A program made the position numbers and the translations under genes. Under the pieces are notes generated by a model. That model had not been told where the DNA came from and ran no database searches. It saw only the letters and a program-made list of their open reading frames with translations. Positions 20,976 through 32,875 of a stretch of DNA of 64,000 nt are shown here, piece after piece. The DNA is from Cannabis sativa (Eukaryota > Streptophyta > Magnoliopsida > Rosales > Cannabaceae), in NCBI RefSeq assembly GCF_029168945.1, contig NC_083605.1, forward strand, positions 3,789,280-3,853,279, given 5' to 3'. Positions within the stretch are counted from its first letter, which is position 1. Each line of letters opens with the position of its first letter.

Positions 20976-22813
20976 ATTATTGACACAGGTGCTACACACC
21001 ATGTGGCCCTGACTTATCTTTGTTTGTTGATATTGTCAAAAATCCCTCTCAATCTTATGTTAAGTTACCAGATCGTAGAAATGTGGCTGTTGTTTGCACT
21101 GGTTCCATTCACTTGACTGATAAAATTGTGCTGAAAAATGTGCTGTGTGTTCCCACTTTTGAAACCTATCTTTTGTCTGTTATTGCCCTAAAAAAATCTG
21201 CTTCCCGCTCTTTTTTTTTTTACCCTAATCATTGTACTATACAGGGCATTATGAGGACTCAGCAGATTGGGATGGGTGAAAGGATAGGAAATCTTTACTA
21301 CTTGAAACTGCCTCAGGAAACCAGTCCTCCTGCTGCTGTTTTTTCAATTTTAGATTCTAAGATTTGTGATGAAACATTGTGGCACTATAGATTAGGCCAC
21401 CCCTCTTGTATCAAGTCTCATCCTTTAAATAAGAAATTAAAATTCAATCATTACCCTGGCAATCATTTCCATTGTTATATTTGCCATTATGCCAAACAAA
21501 GAAAATTGCCCTTCATTTCTAATCATAACATTGCTAAACATTGTTTTAATCTTATCCATGTTGATATTTGGGGACCCTTCAATGTCTTATCTGTTGAGGG
21601 TTTTAAATATTTCATTACTATTGTGGATGATAGCTCTATGCTTACTTAGGTGCATTTCATTAAGCATAAATCTGATGCTCAAATAGTGATACCACAATTT
21701 ATTCAGCTCATTAAAAATCAATTCAACATCATTATTAAGAGTGTCAGATCCGATAATGCCAATGAACTTCAGTTTCTAAATTTGTTTAAAGACCTAGGCA
21801 TCATTCATTATCACTCTTGTGTTCATAGACCACAACAAAATTCTGCTGTGGAAAAAAAATACCAACATCTCCTTAATGTTGCTAGAGCTTTACTTTTTCA
21901 ATCCTATATTCCTCTTACATATTGGAGTGATTGTGTTGCTACTGCAACATATCTCATAAATAGAACCCCAACACCTAATCTGAAAAATAAATGTCCTTAT
22001 GAAATATTGTATCATAAACAACCACATTATGATCATTAAAAATCCTTTGGCTATTTGGCATATGGCTCCACTCTTGCTATTTCTAGGTCTAAATTCTCAC
22101 CAAGATCAGCCCCATGCGTTTTCATTGATATCCACTAGGTATGAAGGCTTATAAACTTCTTGATCTCAATACTAATAGAGTTTTTTTGTAGTAGAGATGT
22201 TCAATTTCATGAGCATATTTTTTCTTTCCTTAATACTTCTCCACCTGTTGATTATGACAGTTTTTTCCAGCTTCCTATTGGTTTTACACCAGTTGCTACT
22301 TCTTCCCCCATCACACCGAAAATTCCAACCACAAACCAGATTCCTACTGATTTTACACCAACTGTTATTTCTCCCAGTTCTGTCATCCCTCATCTTCCCA
22401 TATCCCAGCCTCAAAATGCTCCTACAAATCATGCCCCATACTCTACTACAAGACCTATTCGAAACATTCATAAGCCTTCCTACTTGAATGATTATCATTA
22501 TTTTTTGACTAATTGCACTAATGATGTTTTTTCTCAAGATCTTGATCAGGGAGCTTTGTATCCCCTCTCCAAGGTCATTGATTACTCTCGGCTCTCTCCA
22601 ACATATTGAGCTCTTGTTTTATCCATTTCCAAGCTTACTAAACCTTCTTCCTATGATCAAGCTCATGGCATCCCTGAATGGGATAATGCCATGGATAATG
22701 AAATCATAGCTCTGGAAGCCAATGACACTTGGGTCATTGTTTCTCTTCCTGCTCATCAACATGCAATCGGGTGTAAGTGGGTTTACAAAATCAAATTCAA
22801 TGTTGATGGCAGT
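20976..22813 (+). pseudogene. Copia protease/integrase/RT remnant
   Basis: Shows a protease-like IDTGATHH near 20975, the GAG-pre-integrase box LWHYRLGHPS, an HHCC-type finger ending CYICHYAKQRKLPF, and the integrase core with DIWGPF, a DNANEL box and the PQQNSAVEKKYQHLLNVARAL glutamate region. A stop splits the core near 21650. The start of RT (ANDTWVIVSLP, GCKWVYKIKF) ends at the TRIM insertion. Confidence 0.9.
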
Positions 22814-23412
22814 TGGAACGTCCCCGCTTCAAGCCTCTATTGGGCCCTTACACCCACGGAATCATGGCTCTTATACACGAGTACATCACTCTGGCTGCTT
22901 CATGGAATGATGACTGACCCTACAGACCAACACGAGTATTTTTAGCGTGCTTTGTCCTCACTCGCATGCTTCTTGGGAAAACTTCCCAGTAGGTCACCCA
23001 TCCTAAAATTACTCCAAGCCAAGCACGCTTAACCGTGGAGTTCTTTCGAGATGGGCTACCGAAAAACAAGATGCACCTTGTTGATATAGGTACTACCAAT
23101 CAATCCATTTAAGCTCTCTTCAACTATCTAGTCCCATACCTACACAGTCAGAATCATCACACTTGACCTTCCCTAGATGATGTGGGATTGTACAGCTTAC
23201 CCAGTATTTTCCCTTATGGATCACAGGACTACTGACTGTCACAATCACCCCCCTTACGGGGTCCGACGTCCTCGTCAACCACACTTTCGGTTGGGTCAAG
23301 GCTCTGATACAATTTTGTAACATCCCGCTTCAAGTCTCCATTGGAACTTTACACCCACGGAATAATGACTCTTATACACGAGTACGTCACTGTGGCTGCT
23401 TCAATGGAGAAT
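22814..23412 (-). mobile_element. Cassandra-type TRIM, 5' LTR truncated
   Basis: On the minus strand one full LTR (23194 to 22814, 381 bp, starting TGTACAATCCCACATC) follows about 120 bp of internal sequence that begins with a primer-binding site TGTATCAGAGCC next to a partial LTR (23412-23316). The two LTR ends match over about 95 bases (CATTCCGTGGGTGTAA-like wording in each). The full LTR holds a 5S rRNA-like segment. This is the layout of Cassandra, a non-coding retrotransposon in miniature. Confidence 0.88.
22975..23060 (-). promoter_or_regulatory. 5S rRNA-derived pol III promoter in the Cassandra LTR
   Basis: On the minus strand: TTAAGCGTGCTTGG (A box), then TAGGATGGGTGACC (intermediate element), then TACTGGGAAGT (C box), in the order and spacing of plant 5S rRNA genes. 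The flanks differ from true 5S, so this is a captured promoter and not a 5S gene. Confidence 0.88.
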
Positions 23413-24017
23413 TGAGAATAGAAACTCTCATGGAGGAAATAAATTATCATGTGTATAGGGGAAATTATTTTTTCAAAGTATTTTACCAATGTAGTTATTA
23501 AATGGTAAGTTTAACATGTATTAAATTGTATCTCATAAATTTTCATGTCAAACATCTATTAGTAAAATTGGACCGAAATTTTTAATTTAATAATTTTGAT
23601 AGTTGAAAGTTTTTAATAAACTAAAAGTTTAGGAAGCTACATATCAAAGTTTGGGAATAAAATTATAGGGGTTTTACAAAAATACTAGATTTTAGGTAAA
23701 AGTTTACAATTTTATTGTCACACATAAATTTTACAAAAATACTGTCTTTTTGTAAAACAGTCGTAAAATAACAAAATAGAACAATTAAAACAACAATGGA
23801 ACAAATAAAAAATAATCGTGGAACAACAGTGAAAACTTAACACAATACACAGTATTTTTGAAAAAAAAAAATACAGTATATTTAAAAAAAATTCGCTCCA
23901 CAGTATAAAAGTAAAAAAGTTAAAAATTTAAATATGTAGTGTAAAAATTCCTACTATTTTTTAATTAGCTTAAAACAAAAAAGGTAAAACTCGATATGGC
24001 AGGTACCATATAGCATT
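23413..24017. other. AT-rich intergenic DNA with family B-like wording
   Basis: 23655-23905 shares phrases with the family B repeat (ACAAAAATACTG, AACAACAATGGAAC) but is too divergent to delimit. Confidence 0.3.
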
Positions 24018-24545
24018 GGGATTATTTCAAAATTACACAAAAATGACAAACAAATTATAAAAATGCGAGTTGTAAAGAATTTTCAATATTTTTAATGGTT
24101 TTTTAAATTTTATGTACAGATTGTACTCGATGTTTTTATGTTATTTTTCTATTGTATTCTTATTATTTTATTGTTGTTTTGTTGTTGGTTTTTGTTATTT
24201 ATATAATATTTTTAGGAATTTTTTTATTTTTACACTTTCAAGCAGTTTTTTTTATATTTTTACAGAAATTAACATAACAACTCACATAACAACTAATGGA
24301 GCAACTTAAATCGTAACCGAAATCTACATAGCAACCAATATAAAAACTACCAGAGCAAATAAAACCGTAAATTTGAAAAAAATATAAAAAAAATGGTATA
24401 TGAGATAATTTTTCTTATTTTTTTATGTTATTTTAATATTATTTAGATATAATTTTCATGTTATTTTTATGTGGTTATCTTATTATTTATAAAAATATAA
24501 ATAAAAAAAAATTAAAAGCAAAAGTGTAAAATTCTTACCAAAAAT
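24018..24545. repeat. Family B repeat, partial copies
   Basis: ATTATTTCAAAATTACACAA, then TTGTACTCGATGTTTTTATG and TTATTGTTGTTTTGTTGTTG resemble copy 1. The block 24262-24400 (AACATAACAACTCACATAAC, then GCAACTTAAATCGTAACCG) is the complement of 59580-59670. Confidence 0.5.
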
Positions 24546-24879
24546 AATACTTGTCTAAATTTCCCAATAGCATTTGTCATCTACAAACACATGATGGTAG
24601 AACCATTCAAGATGGAGGTGGGCCTGGGCCTTGATTTGATTACTTGGATCAAACTCAAGTTTCTTTCACACATCAATCTCATGGGCATGCAATCAATTTT
24701 TGTAAGAACCTCACAAACTACTTAATGAGAATGGGCTAGATACAAAATGACTTAGTTATAAATTTGAAATAAAATACAAAATTACTTTAAATTTAAAGTT
24801 AGTTAATGTTCTTTTAAAAAAAATTGAAAAATAACTAAATATAATAAATTAACTAATAAAAATTATAAAAATATATTTA
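24546..24879. other. Intergenic DNA, nothing recognised
   Basis: A short less AT-rich stretch at about 24585-24750 and then AT-rich sequence; no frame or repeat recognised. Confidence 0.35.
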
Positions 24880-26160
24880 TTATACATTATTTTTTTAATA
24901 TATATAATAATTAAATTAAGTTATATAATTTTTGTAGTATTGTATTTATTATATTATAATAAAAATGAATAAATAATTAAATATGTTAGATTATTAAATA
25001 TATACAACATTATTTAATATATCAAATTACTGAAAATTAATATATTGTGGTAATAAAATTATATACCACAAAAAATTATAATAATACTAAATTAATACTC
25101 AAAAAATATGTATATCATGCTAACAAAATTGTATATACTACTATTAAAATATGTATACATACCAAAAAAATTATATATAATAAAATAAAAACTAAATATT
25201 ATCTTAAATAAATAATATAATATAGACAACAAAAACTATATACCATACAACAAAACATATATACTTACAATAAAAAATAAAATAAAATAATATAATATTA
25301 TTAAAAAAAATTATATATACCATATTAACAAAATTATAAACAACCATAAAATAATTATGTCATACTTATAAAATTATATATATCACCTTTATATATAATA
25401 AAAAAAATATTATACAATAAAATTTATAGACTATATAACAAAAAATATATACTTTACAATTAAAATAGTATATATAATAACAACAGATAAAAATAAAAAT
25501 ATATAGGATGCTAATAAAATTATATATCATGTTTACAAAAGTACAGTCAAAAATAGATCTTAAATATTATTTAAAAAATGATATACCGTATAACAAAAAA
25601 TACATATACCATTCACCAAAACATATATACTAACAATAATAATAATAATAAAATTATAAATTACTAATATATATGTGTATACTATACTAACCAAATTATA
25701 TATCACAATTAAAATTTATATACCATCACAATGAAATTATATACTACCATTATATAATGTATATAATTAAATATTATTTTAAAAAAATATATCATACAAT
25801 TAAAATATATAAAAATAATAATTAAATATATGTAGCATGCCAATAACATTATATACATATATTAAAATGTTTGTATTATGCTAACAAAATTATATACCAC
25901 TATTATACATAGAAAAATAAAAAATAAATATCATCTAAGAATAATAATATACTATACAACAAAACAGAAATATATTATACAACAAAATTTATATACCAAC
26001 AACCTACAACAACTCATAAAAAATTAAAAAAAATCCACATAACGTTCAAATAAAAAGATTTTAACGAAACTAATATGGATATACCATTATCTTTCAGTAA
26101 TTTAATTCTAAAAAATGAAAAAAGCAATAAAAAATAATATAAATAATAAATAATCTAAAA
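24880..26160. repeat. Extreme AT-rich block with degenerate ATATAC/ACAAAA repeats
   Basis: About 1.3 kb almost wholly A/T. Loosely repeated phrases such as ATATACCATACAACAAAA, TTATATACCACTATTA and ACAAAATTATATA recur at irregular spacing without a fixed period. No frame. It could be an eroded satellite or microsatellite-derived region, or a matrix-attachment-like stretch. Confidence 0.5.
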
Positions 26161-27014
26161 TGATCATTTTGCTACAAGTTTTAAAATGAGAATATTTACT
26201 AACATAGTCGTATAATTTAAGATCATTTACTAATATAGTCATATAATTTAGGGTCATTTACTATAATTTTCCCATAATTTTCATTTCCTTTAATAATAAA
26301 ATGTATTTGTACAATTATTTATTAACTTCAGCTTCTTATACCAATTTGTCTTGATATTTTATTAATTCTTCTAGCATAGATGTACTTATTGTTAATAAAT
26401 TGATAAAAGTATTATTCTGGTAGATAATTCTTCTGTAAAGTATAATATCCCAACAGTTTATTAATAGATTGGTCAAATATAAAACAATAATTGCATACTC
26501 TAAACAGACATAATGATTAAAATTTTAAAAAGAGTAAAATAAATATAATACTTGTTCTGTCCACATATTCTTTCTACTTAAATCAATTAATTTTCTGCCT
26601 TATAATTTTGTCTTCTTCTTTTTTAGAGAGAAAAATAAAAAAAAAATTAATCAATAGGTAAATAAAAAAAAATCCATAAACTTATTCAAAAAGTGTAATC
26701 AATCAAAATAGATAAAACATATCCTTTACAATAAAAGAAAAAAAAAATTATGACTACACCTTCAATTAAAAGGCCAATAATAAGTATGAATATGTAACAA
26801 ATTACACATCAATAACTACTAACCACATATCTTCTAACAAAATTAAAAATAACAATCCAAATTATTCAAAATATATATAACAATCCTAAGGAAGGATAAA
26901 TTCACATTACTATTCCCTTGCTAGTATTAACTCATTCCAATACATTCATAATTTATAATTAAGAGTATTTTTTTCAAAAGATAATTAAGAGTATTTAGTC
27001 TTATTAAACCTTTA
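26161..27014. other. AT-rich intergenic DNA
   Basis: A short duplication at about 26185-26270 (ATTTACTAACATAGTC and ATTTACTAATATAGTC, each followed by ATAATTTA). No gene recognised. Confidence 0.4.
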
Positions 27015-27793
27015 GGTGGCGTTTGGTTGGGAGGAATAAAAATATAAGAATATGAATGAGAATGAGAATAGGAATAGGAATTAAATGGAATAAAATTTAA
27101 AATGCATAAAAAAAATAGATAAAAAAATCATTAAATTTTTTCTCTTGTTACATTGGAATGTTATTTTCTTTCTTTTTAAAATATAATAGTCATTCCACCA
27201 AAATGGTGGAAAGAACATTCTATTGGAATATCATTCCAATACTTTAATGGCATGTTTACTAATAAGTAATGGGAATCAATAGTAAGGTAATCAATCCCTT
27301 ACATTTGTTTACTTGCATTATTAAAATTAGGAAAGGGAGAAGTTGATTAAATAAGGGAGAAAAGAAAGGGAGAATTTTGTAAGGAATGCCATTAAGGGTA
27401 ATGAATTTTTATTATTTTTATTTTATTTTTTAATATTAAATATATAATGACAATTTTATCCTTTAAAATATGTCTTGTAAAATAACTACCATATAATATA
27501 GTTTAACTCAAAAGGGCAATTTAGTCAATTTAAGCATTCCGATTACGTTTCCTAATAAAGTAAACAAGATAAATCACAACTATTCTATTTCTAAAAAATT
27601 TTAGTAAACAACATATTACAAATATTGATTTCGATTATTTTTCATTTATTCCGTTACATTTCTCCATTAATTTATTTCGATTCTGATTACGGTATAGTAA
27701 ACGTGCCATAAAATACAACCAAATAAATGAATGAAATAAAAATTGTTTCATTTCCATTCTATTCTATTTCATTACCTCCAATCAAACCCCACC
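27015..27793. mobile_element. MITE family C, copy 2, split by a nested MITE
   Basis: Starts GGTGGCGTTTGGTTGGGAGG and its complement-like end is GGTGGGGTTTGATTGGAGG. The inner words CATTCCACCAAAATGGTGGA match copy 1 at 17540. Without the nested element the unit would be about 320 bp. Confidence 0.8.
27248..27708. mobile_element. Harbinger-like (Tourist) MITE nested in family C
   Basis: Inverted ends TGGCATGTTTACTA and (minus strand) TGGCACGTTTACTA, with TAA on both sides, the 3-bp duplication typical of PIF/Harbinger elements. Non-coding, 461 bp. Confidence 0.82.
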
Positions 27794-28300
27794 ATCTATT
27801 TTAGTTTTCCTTTTTATTTATAATTTAGAGTATTTAGTTTTATTAAACCTTTAATTGAGATAGTTTTTACGAGTTTCTTTCTTATATATATAAAACCTTT
27901 AATTACTTTAGATGATTGTGTTATTTCAACTATTACCACTTTCAAATTTTACCTTCAATTTTTTTTATAGGTTGAGATGTAAAATAATTCTAATTTTAAA
28001 AACTAAATCACTTTTAATACTTTTGTAAGTAAAATTAATAATTTTAATATGTAATAATTAAAAAATTATATAAAAAATTTAAAAATTATATATGTGGATC
28101 GAATACAGAGTAGGTAGTATCACTTCCGATCCTACCCTAAACTCACTTCATCTCATTAGACGGGTAATTCTCGCCCCATTCGGGAAATTTTCCCATCACT
28201 AGACAAAGACATTCCCCGAAGGCCAATTGACAGTTGGCTTGGCGCCTTTTAAACCATATAATAAACTTTTATTAAATCATAATTAAACACGGTCATATAG
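27794..28300. other. Intergenic DNA
   Basis: AT-rich, with a GC-richer piece at 28105-28200 (CCGATCCTACCCTAAACTCA, then ATTCTCGCCCCATTCGGG) that resembles the inside of GGGGACGGGG-type hAT elements such as the one at 44720. Probably an eroded fragment of that kind. Confidence 0.35.
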
Positions 28301-28600
28301 TGGACTGCCGTGTATTACACTGTGACTAGTCAAAGCACGTGGTTCCTACGTGGCAGAATTTGATTGGGAAAAGACATAAATATGAACCAATAAGAACTTG
28401 AGGCAGAAAACCGTTGACTTGATTAGAGAAAGACTTTGGCAGAGAGAGAGTGCTCTATTATTTTTTGCTTCTTTAAGGAAAACAGGTTAGAGGCCATTTT
28501 TTTTTTTCTGGGCTTAGTTCTTTTTCCAGTAAAATTTTGCTCTTTTCCCGGAAAATCAAGTATGGGCAAAGGTTTTTGAACTGCTGACTTGTTATGCCAG
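28301..28600 (+). promoter_or_regulatory. Promoter and leader exon of the U-box gene
   Basis: Two ACGT-core elements lie close together: GCACGTGG at about 28336 (G-box) and TACGTGGCA at about 28347, the pattern of an ABA-responsive promoter. A GTTGACTT (W-box-like) lies at about 28411. The leader then contains an ATG at 28562 with a 5-codon frame. Transcription start is not fixed. Confidence 0.5.
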
Positions 28601-29011
28601 GTCAGCTTCTCTCTCTCTCTTAGTATGTTAGTCTGTTTTTTGTTGCTGAGAATTTAATTGGGAAAGTACAGAAATTTAGAGTACTTACTTAAATCATGTT
28701 TGGTGTCTGAGAAAGTTAGAGGAGAAAAAGAAAAGAAAAATGTTTTTGTTCTTATGATATAATCAAATTTTCTGTTTTGGATAAGAAAATGGAACCACTT
28801 ATTAGAGTTTGAAACTGGGGTTTTAGAATACTAAAATCAAAGTGTTTTGATCTTATCCTTTTTCTGAAATCGATAGCAAAATATGGTGATGATGATTAGT
28901 TGTCTATTTAGTCATAGCAAAATTGAGTTTTTCTTTTATTAATTGCAAATTTCTATTTATTTATGGTTATATTTTGATTTGAGTTTTGTTTTTTTTTTTT
29001 TTTATCACCAG
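28601..29011 (+). other. Predicted 5' UTR intron of the U-box gene
   Basis: Donor CCAG|GTCAGC at 28601 and acceptor ATCACCAG after a long T-run at 29011. An ATG three codons before the donor (28595) would continue for nine codons across the junction and stop before the main ATG. Confidence 0.6.
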
Positions 29012-29087
29012 AAATTTTTGGTGTTGAATTGTAGTTCAAATATAAATCAAAGGGACATTTTTTAAATCATCAATCTTCATCAAGAAC

Positions 29088-32000
29088 ATGGCAACAGATA
29101 TGATGATTAGTGCTGCAGTGATTCCAGTTTCTGAGTTACTTTCTCATATTGTCCTTAGTTTATTTGACACTGCACAATTAGCCAAAAAAGTTGTATTTCA
29201 GAAAGAAAACTTTATTACATTCTCAACACACTTAGAGAAAACAGCAACCATCTTGAAAGAAATTTCGAAACAAAATCTTGACCATTCAGAGAGCTTAAAA
29301 AGTGCTTTGGTGATTTTGAACCGAGAATTGAAAGCTGCTAAGCAGCTAATTGAAGATTGCAGAGAAAGGCATAAACTTTATCTTTTACTCAATTGCAGGA
29401 AGATTGTAAAGTGTTTAGATGACAGTACTAAGGAGATTAGTCGAGCTCTAAGCCTAATCTCGTTAGCCTCTTTGGATGTGTCATTGTCAATAAATGACAG
29501 GCTTAGTGAGTTGTGCAAGAGTATGTTGGAGGCTGAATACCAGGCAGCTGTGTTGGAGGAAGAAATTTTGGGGAAGATCGAGTTAGGAATACAAGAAAGG
29601 AATGGTAACCGCTCGTATGCAAATAATTTGTTGTTTCAAATTGCTGAGGCTCTTGGTTTATCTACTGAGAAATCTGCATTGAAGAAGGAGTACGAAAAGT
29701 TCAAACGTGAGATAGAAAATGCCAATGTGAGGAAAGAACAGGAGGAATCTTTACAAATGGAGCAAATCATAACATTGCTTGAAAATGCTGATGCTACAAC
29801 ATCATCTGAGGAGAAAGAGAAGAAGTATCTTGAGAGGAGAAACTCTTTAGGCAATCAACATTTGTTGCCACTCAAGGGATTTTATTGTAGCATCACTCAT
29901 CAAGTTATGGTAGATCCGGTGGAAACCTCTTCTGGACAAACGTTCGAAAGAAGTGCAATCGAAAAATGGCTTGCAGAAGGGAACAATTTCTGTCCCTTAA
30001 CAAAGGTTCCCCTTGATGCTGCAGCACTACGACCCAACAAAACTCTTAGGCAATCCATTGAAGAATGGAGAGACAGAAACAATATCATTACCATTGTCAA
30101 TATTAAACCCCAACTCCAATCAACTCAAGAGGAAGAAGTTCTTGAGGCCTTAAGCATGCTGCACAAGTTGTGCATGGATAAAGAGCTGCATCGAGACTGG
30201 GCAACGCTGGAGGACTGCATATCAGTTCTTATTGGACTTCTTAGTGCAAAAAATCGAGAAATAAGAAGGGAGGTTCTTGTAATCCTATCCATCCTAGCAA
30301 AGGACAGTGAAGATAAAAGGGTAAGTACAAATACATTTTATTTATAGAAAAGTGGACTGAATATGCTTAAGCTATTTGCATATAATGTGATAATAGTTCT
30401 CGTACATCAGTTTGAAAGATGGAGCTGACATTTTTTCTTTCTTTCTTTCTTTCAATATGTATTTTTGGCAGGAAAAAATAACTAGAGTAGACGGTGCACT
30501 TCAATTTATCGTTCGCTCACTTGCTCGTCAATCTGAGGAAAGTAAGGTAGCATTGCATCTGTTATTGGAATTATCCACAAGTAATGTTGCACTAGATTTG
30601 ATAGGAAATGCTCAAGGCTGCATACTTCTCCTAGTGACTATGTTAAGCAGTGAAGATAACCAAGTTGCCACAGAAGCTCTTCAGCTTTTAGAGATTTTGT
30701 CACTGCAAAATAGCAATGTTAAGCAAATGGCGAAAGCAAATTATTTTAAGCCATTATTGCAACTTCTTTCTTCAGGTACGCCGAACATGTGAAAAATATT
30801 TTGGAAAGAAATTCTGACACCATTGTTGAGTTTGAAATGTCTAAACCTGGCTCAGCTTAGTATATATTTTGTTTTGGATAATTGTTAATTCTTGCTGATT
30901 ATGCAGGACCTGATGATGTTAGAATGAGAATGGCTGAAACTTTAGCCGAAATAGAATTGACTGATCACAGCAAACTAGTCATTGTTAAAGATGGAGGACT
31001 GCAACCACTTATTGAAATGCTTGCACAAGGTGATTTGGAGGCAAAGAAAGTGGCTATCAAATCTCTCCTGCAACTCTCCAGTTTACCTCAAAACGGTCTG
31101 CAAATGATCAAAGAAGGTGCAGTTGGACCGCTGTTTGAAGTTCTTTATAGCCACGGTTTGCAGTTACCAGCTTTGCGTGAACAGGCAGCCGCCACAATTA
31201 CGTTTCTTTCCATATCAACTGCCAGGCAAGAATCTGAGGGTGAACAGGTCTCGCTGTTGGAGTCAGAGGATGACATTTTTAAATTTTTCTCCCTCATTTC
31301 TTTTACAGGGCCCGAAATAAAGGGAAGCATCCTCAAAACTTTTCACACTTTGTGTCAGATTCCTTCTGGTTTAGACATCAGAATGAAGTTGAGACAGGTA
31401 TCAATTGTTATATTTCTCTGAACTAATTTAGCTATATTTCCTTTTCTCTTTCTCTCTTTTTACAATGCTTGACAACATGGTTACTTATAATGGATTTTAT
31501 TATTTGTGTTATGCAGCTTTCTGCTGTCCAAGTCTTGGTTCCACTATGTGAGGCCGAGCACCACTCAGTTCGAGCAAATGCAGTGAAGTTGTTCTTTTGC
31601 TTGACGAAAGATGCTGACGATCACAGCACCTTCTTGGAGCATGTCAATCAAAGATGCATTGAAACCTTGCTCAGAATCATCGAAACTTCAAGTGATGTGG
31701 AAGAGATTGGTGCTGCAATGGGTATTATAGCTTATCTTCCGAGGAATCTAGAGATGAATCAGTGGCTTTTAGAGGCTGAGGCCCTTAGAATAATTTACAC
31801 TTGTCTCAACAATGTGAATAGAGATGCCTCTTACAAAAGTCAGGTAATAGGGAATGTTGTTAGAGCTCTATGCCGCTTCACAGTTTCAACGAACCAAGAA
31901 TGGCAGCATAGAGTAGCCGAAGCTGGTCTCATACAAGTGCTCGTACGACTTTTAGCTTCTGAAAATTCTATTACAAAACAAAATGCAGCCATAGCTCTTA

Positions 32001-32524
32001 AGCAGCTTTCAGAAAGTTCAAAAAACCTCAGCAAGCCAATTAAGAAACGCGGGGCTTTTCTATGCTGCTTTTCTTCACCCGAAATTGGTTGTCCTGCTCA
32101 CATGGGCAGTTGTGGAATCCAGTCTTCGTTCTGCATTTTGGAGGCTAATGCTGTTGATCCACTTGTGAGAATGCTTGGTGAACCAGATCTTGAAACAAGT
32201 GAAGCTGCTCTTGATGCACTTTTGACATTAATCGATTCTCAAAAACCACAGAATGGCAGCAAGTTTCTTCATAATGCTAATGCCATTACAGCAATTATAA
32301 AGTTGTTGAGCTTTGATTCTGTTAGATTGCAGTTGAAATGTCTAAAGGGTTTGGAGATGATATTTCAACTAGACGAGTTAAAGCGCACCTATGGAGCCTC
32401 GGTGCAAATGCCACTCGTCGACATTGCTCAAAAGAAAGCTAGCGACACAAAGGAGATCAAATCTCTAGCTGCAAAACTACTCTCTCAATTGGGAGTTTTG
32501 GGTGTTCAATCTTCGTTTTTCTAA
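29088..32524 (+). CDS. U-box and ARM-repeat E3 ubiquitin ligase (PUB42/43/44 type)
   Basis: Four coding exons, 29088-30320, 30472-30775, 30907-31397 and 31517-32524, in frame with GT-AG introns, encode 1011 residues. An N-terminal helical domain (about 1-200, LSHIVLSLFDTAQLAKKV) and a charged coiled stretch (200-250) precede the U-box at about 262-336: LKGFYCSITHQVMVDPVETS, SGQTFERSAIEKWLAEGN, CPLTKVPLDAAALRPNKTLR. The rest is ARM-type helical repeats (for example VKDGGLQPLIEMLAQGDLEA, EAGLIQVLVRLLASENSITK). In this family the U-box binds the E2 and the ARM repeats recruit substrates; the Arabidopsis relative SAUL1/PUB44 acts at the plasma membrane in senescence and immunity. Which paralogue this is cannot be settled; length is nearer to 1000-residue members than to the 801-residue PUB44. 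Confidence 0.93.
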
Positions 32525-32875
32525 TTGATATTGCCCTACACTTTAAGTCAGGGTCAATGTTTCCATGATTGTTATAGAAGCAAACACTAGACAGCTTATG
32601 ATTATGAAACGCATATTCTTTGTTTGTACAGTGTGGAAAACCACAGATTCTATCTTCAGTTGTTGTATGTGTAAAAAGCTTGAATTTTTCTCATATTTGT
32701 ATAGATAATATTGCAGAGGAAGAGTTTTCTTCCAGAAGAGAAAATTTATATAAACTGATCAACAGTAAACAGATATGGTTGAGTAATGATTGAGAAACTA
32801 TTTACAGCCATAGAAAATAAACATATTATAGTGTCTAAAGACTAAGAAGAAGAAAAGAAACCGAAATTAATATCA
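32525..32875. other. Shared 3' region between convergent U-box and OPT genes
   Basis: The two stop codons are about 350 bases apart, so the 3' UTRs probably approach or overlap. AATAAA at about 32816 on the plus strand and T-rich stretches are possible poly(A) signals. Confidence 0.5.

Larger units (their letters stand above)
19499..22813 (+). mobile_element. Degenerate Ty1/copia retrotransposon, 3' part lost
   Basis: A probable 5' LTR lies at about 19499-19680, followed by a primer-binding-site-like TGATATCACAGCCATG (compare the usual initiator-Met form TGGTATCAGAGC). Then come gag and pol with stops and frameshifts. The reverse transcriptase is cut at 22813 by a Cassandra TRIM, and the rest of copia does not resume on the other side. 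LTR limits are approximate. Confidence 0.8.

Noticed and set aside
22945..23060. 5S rRNA gene on the minus strand
   Set aside because: Only the internal promoter region matches 5S; the 5' and 3' parts differ and the segment lies within a repeated LTR with a primer-binding site beside it, so it belongs to a Cassandra TRIM.
24880..26160. Organelle DNA insertion
   Set aside because: The AT-rich sequence shows no organelle gene, rRNA or tRNA piece, so there is no support for a plastid or mitochondrial origin.
29636..30100. Minus-strand open frames opposite the U-box gene
   Set aside because: They are antisense shadows of exon 1, which has a clear family match on the plus strand.
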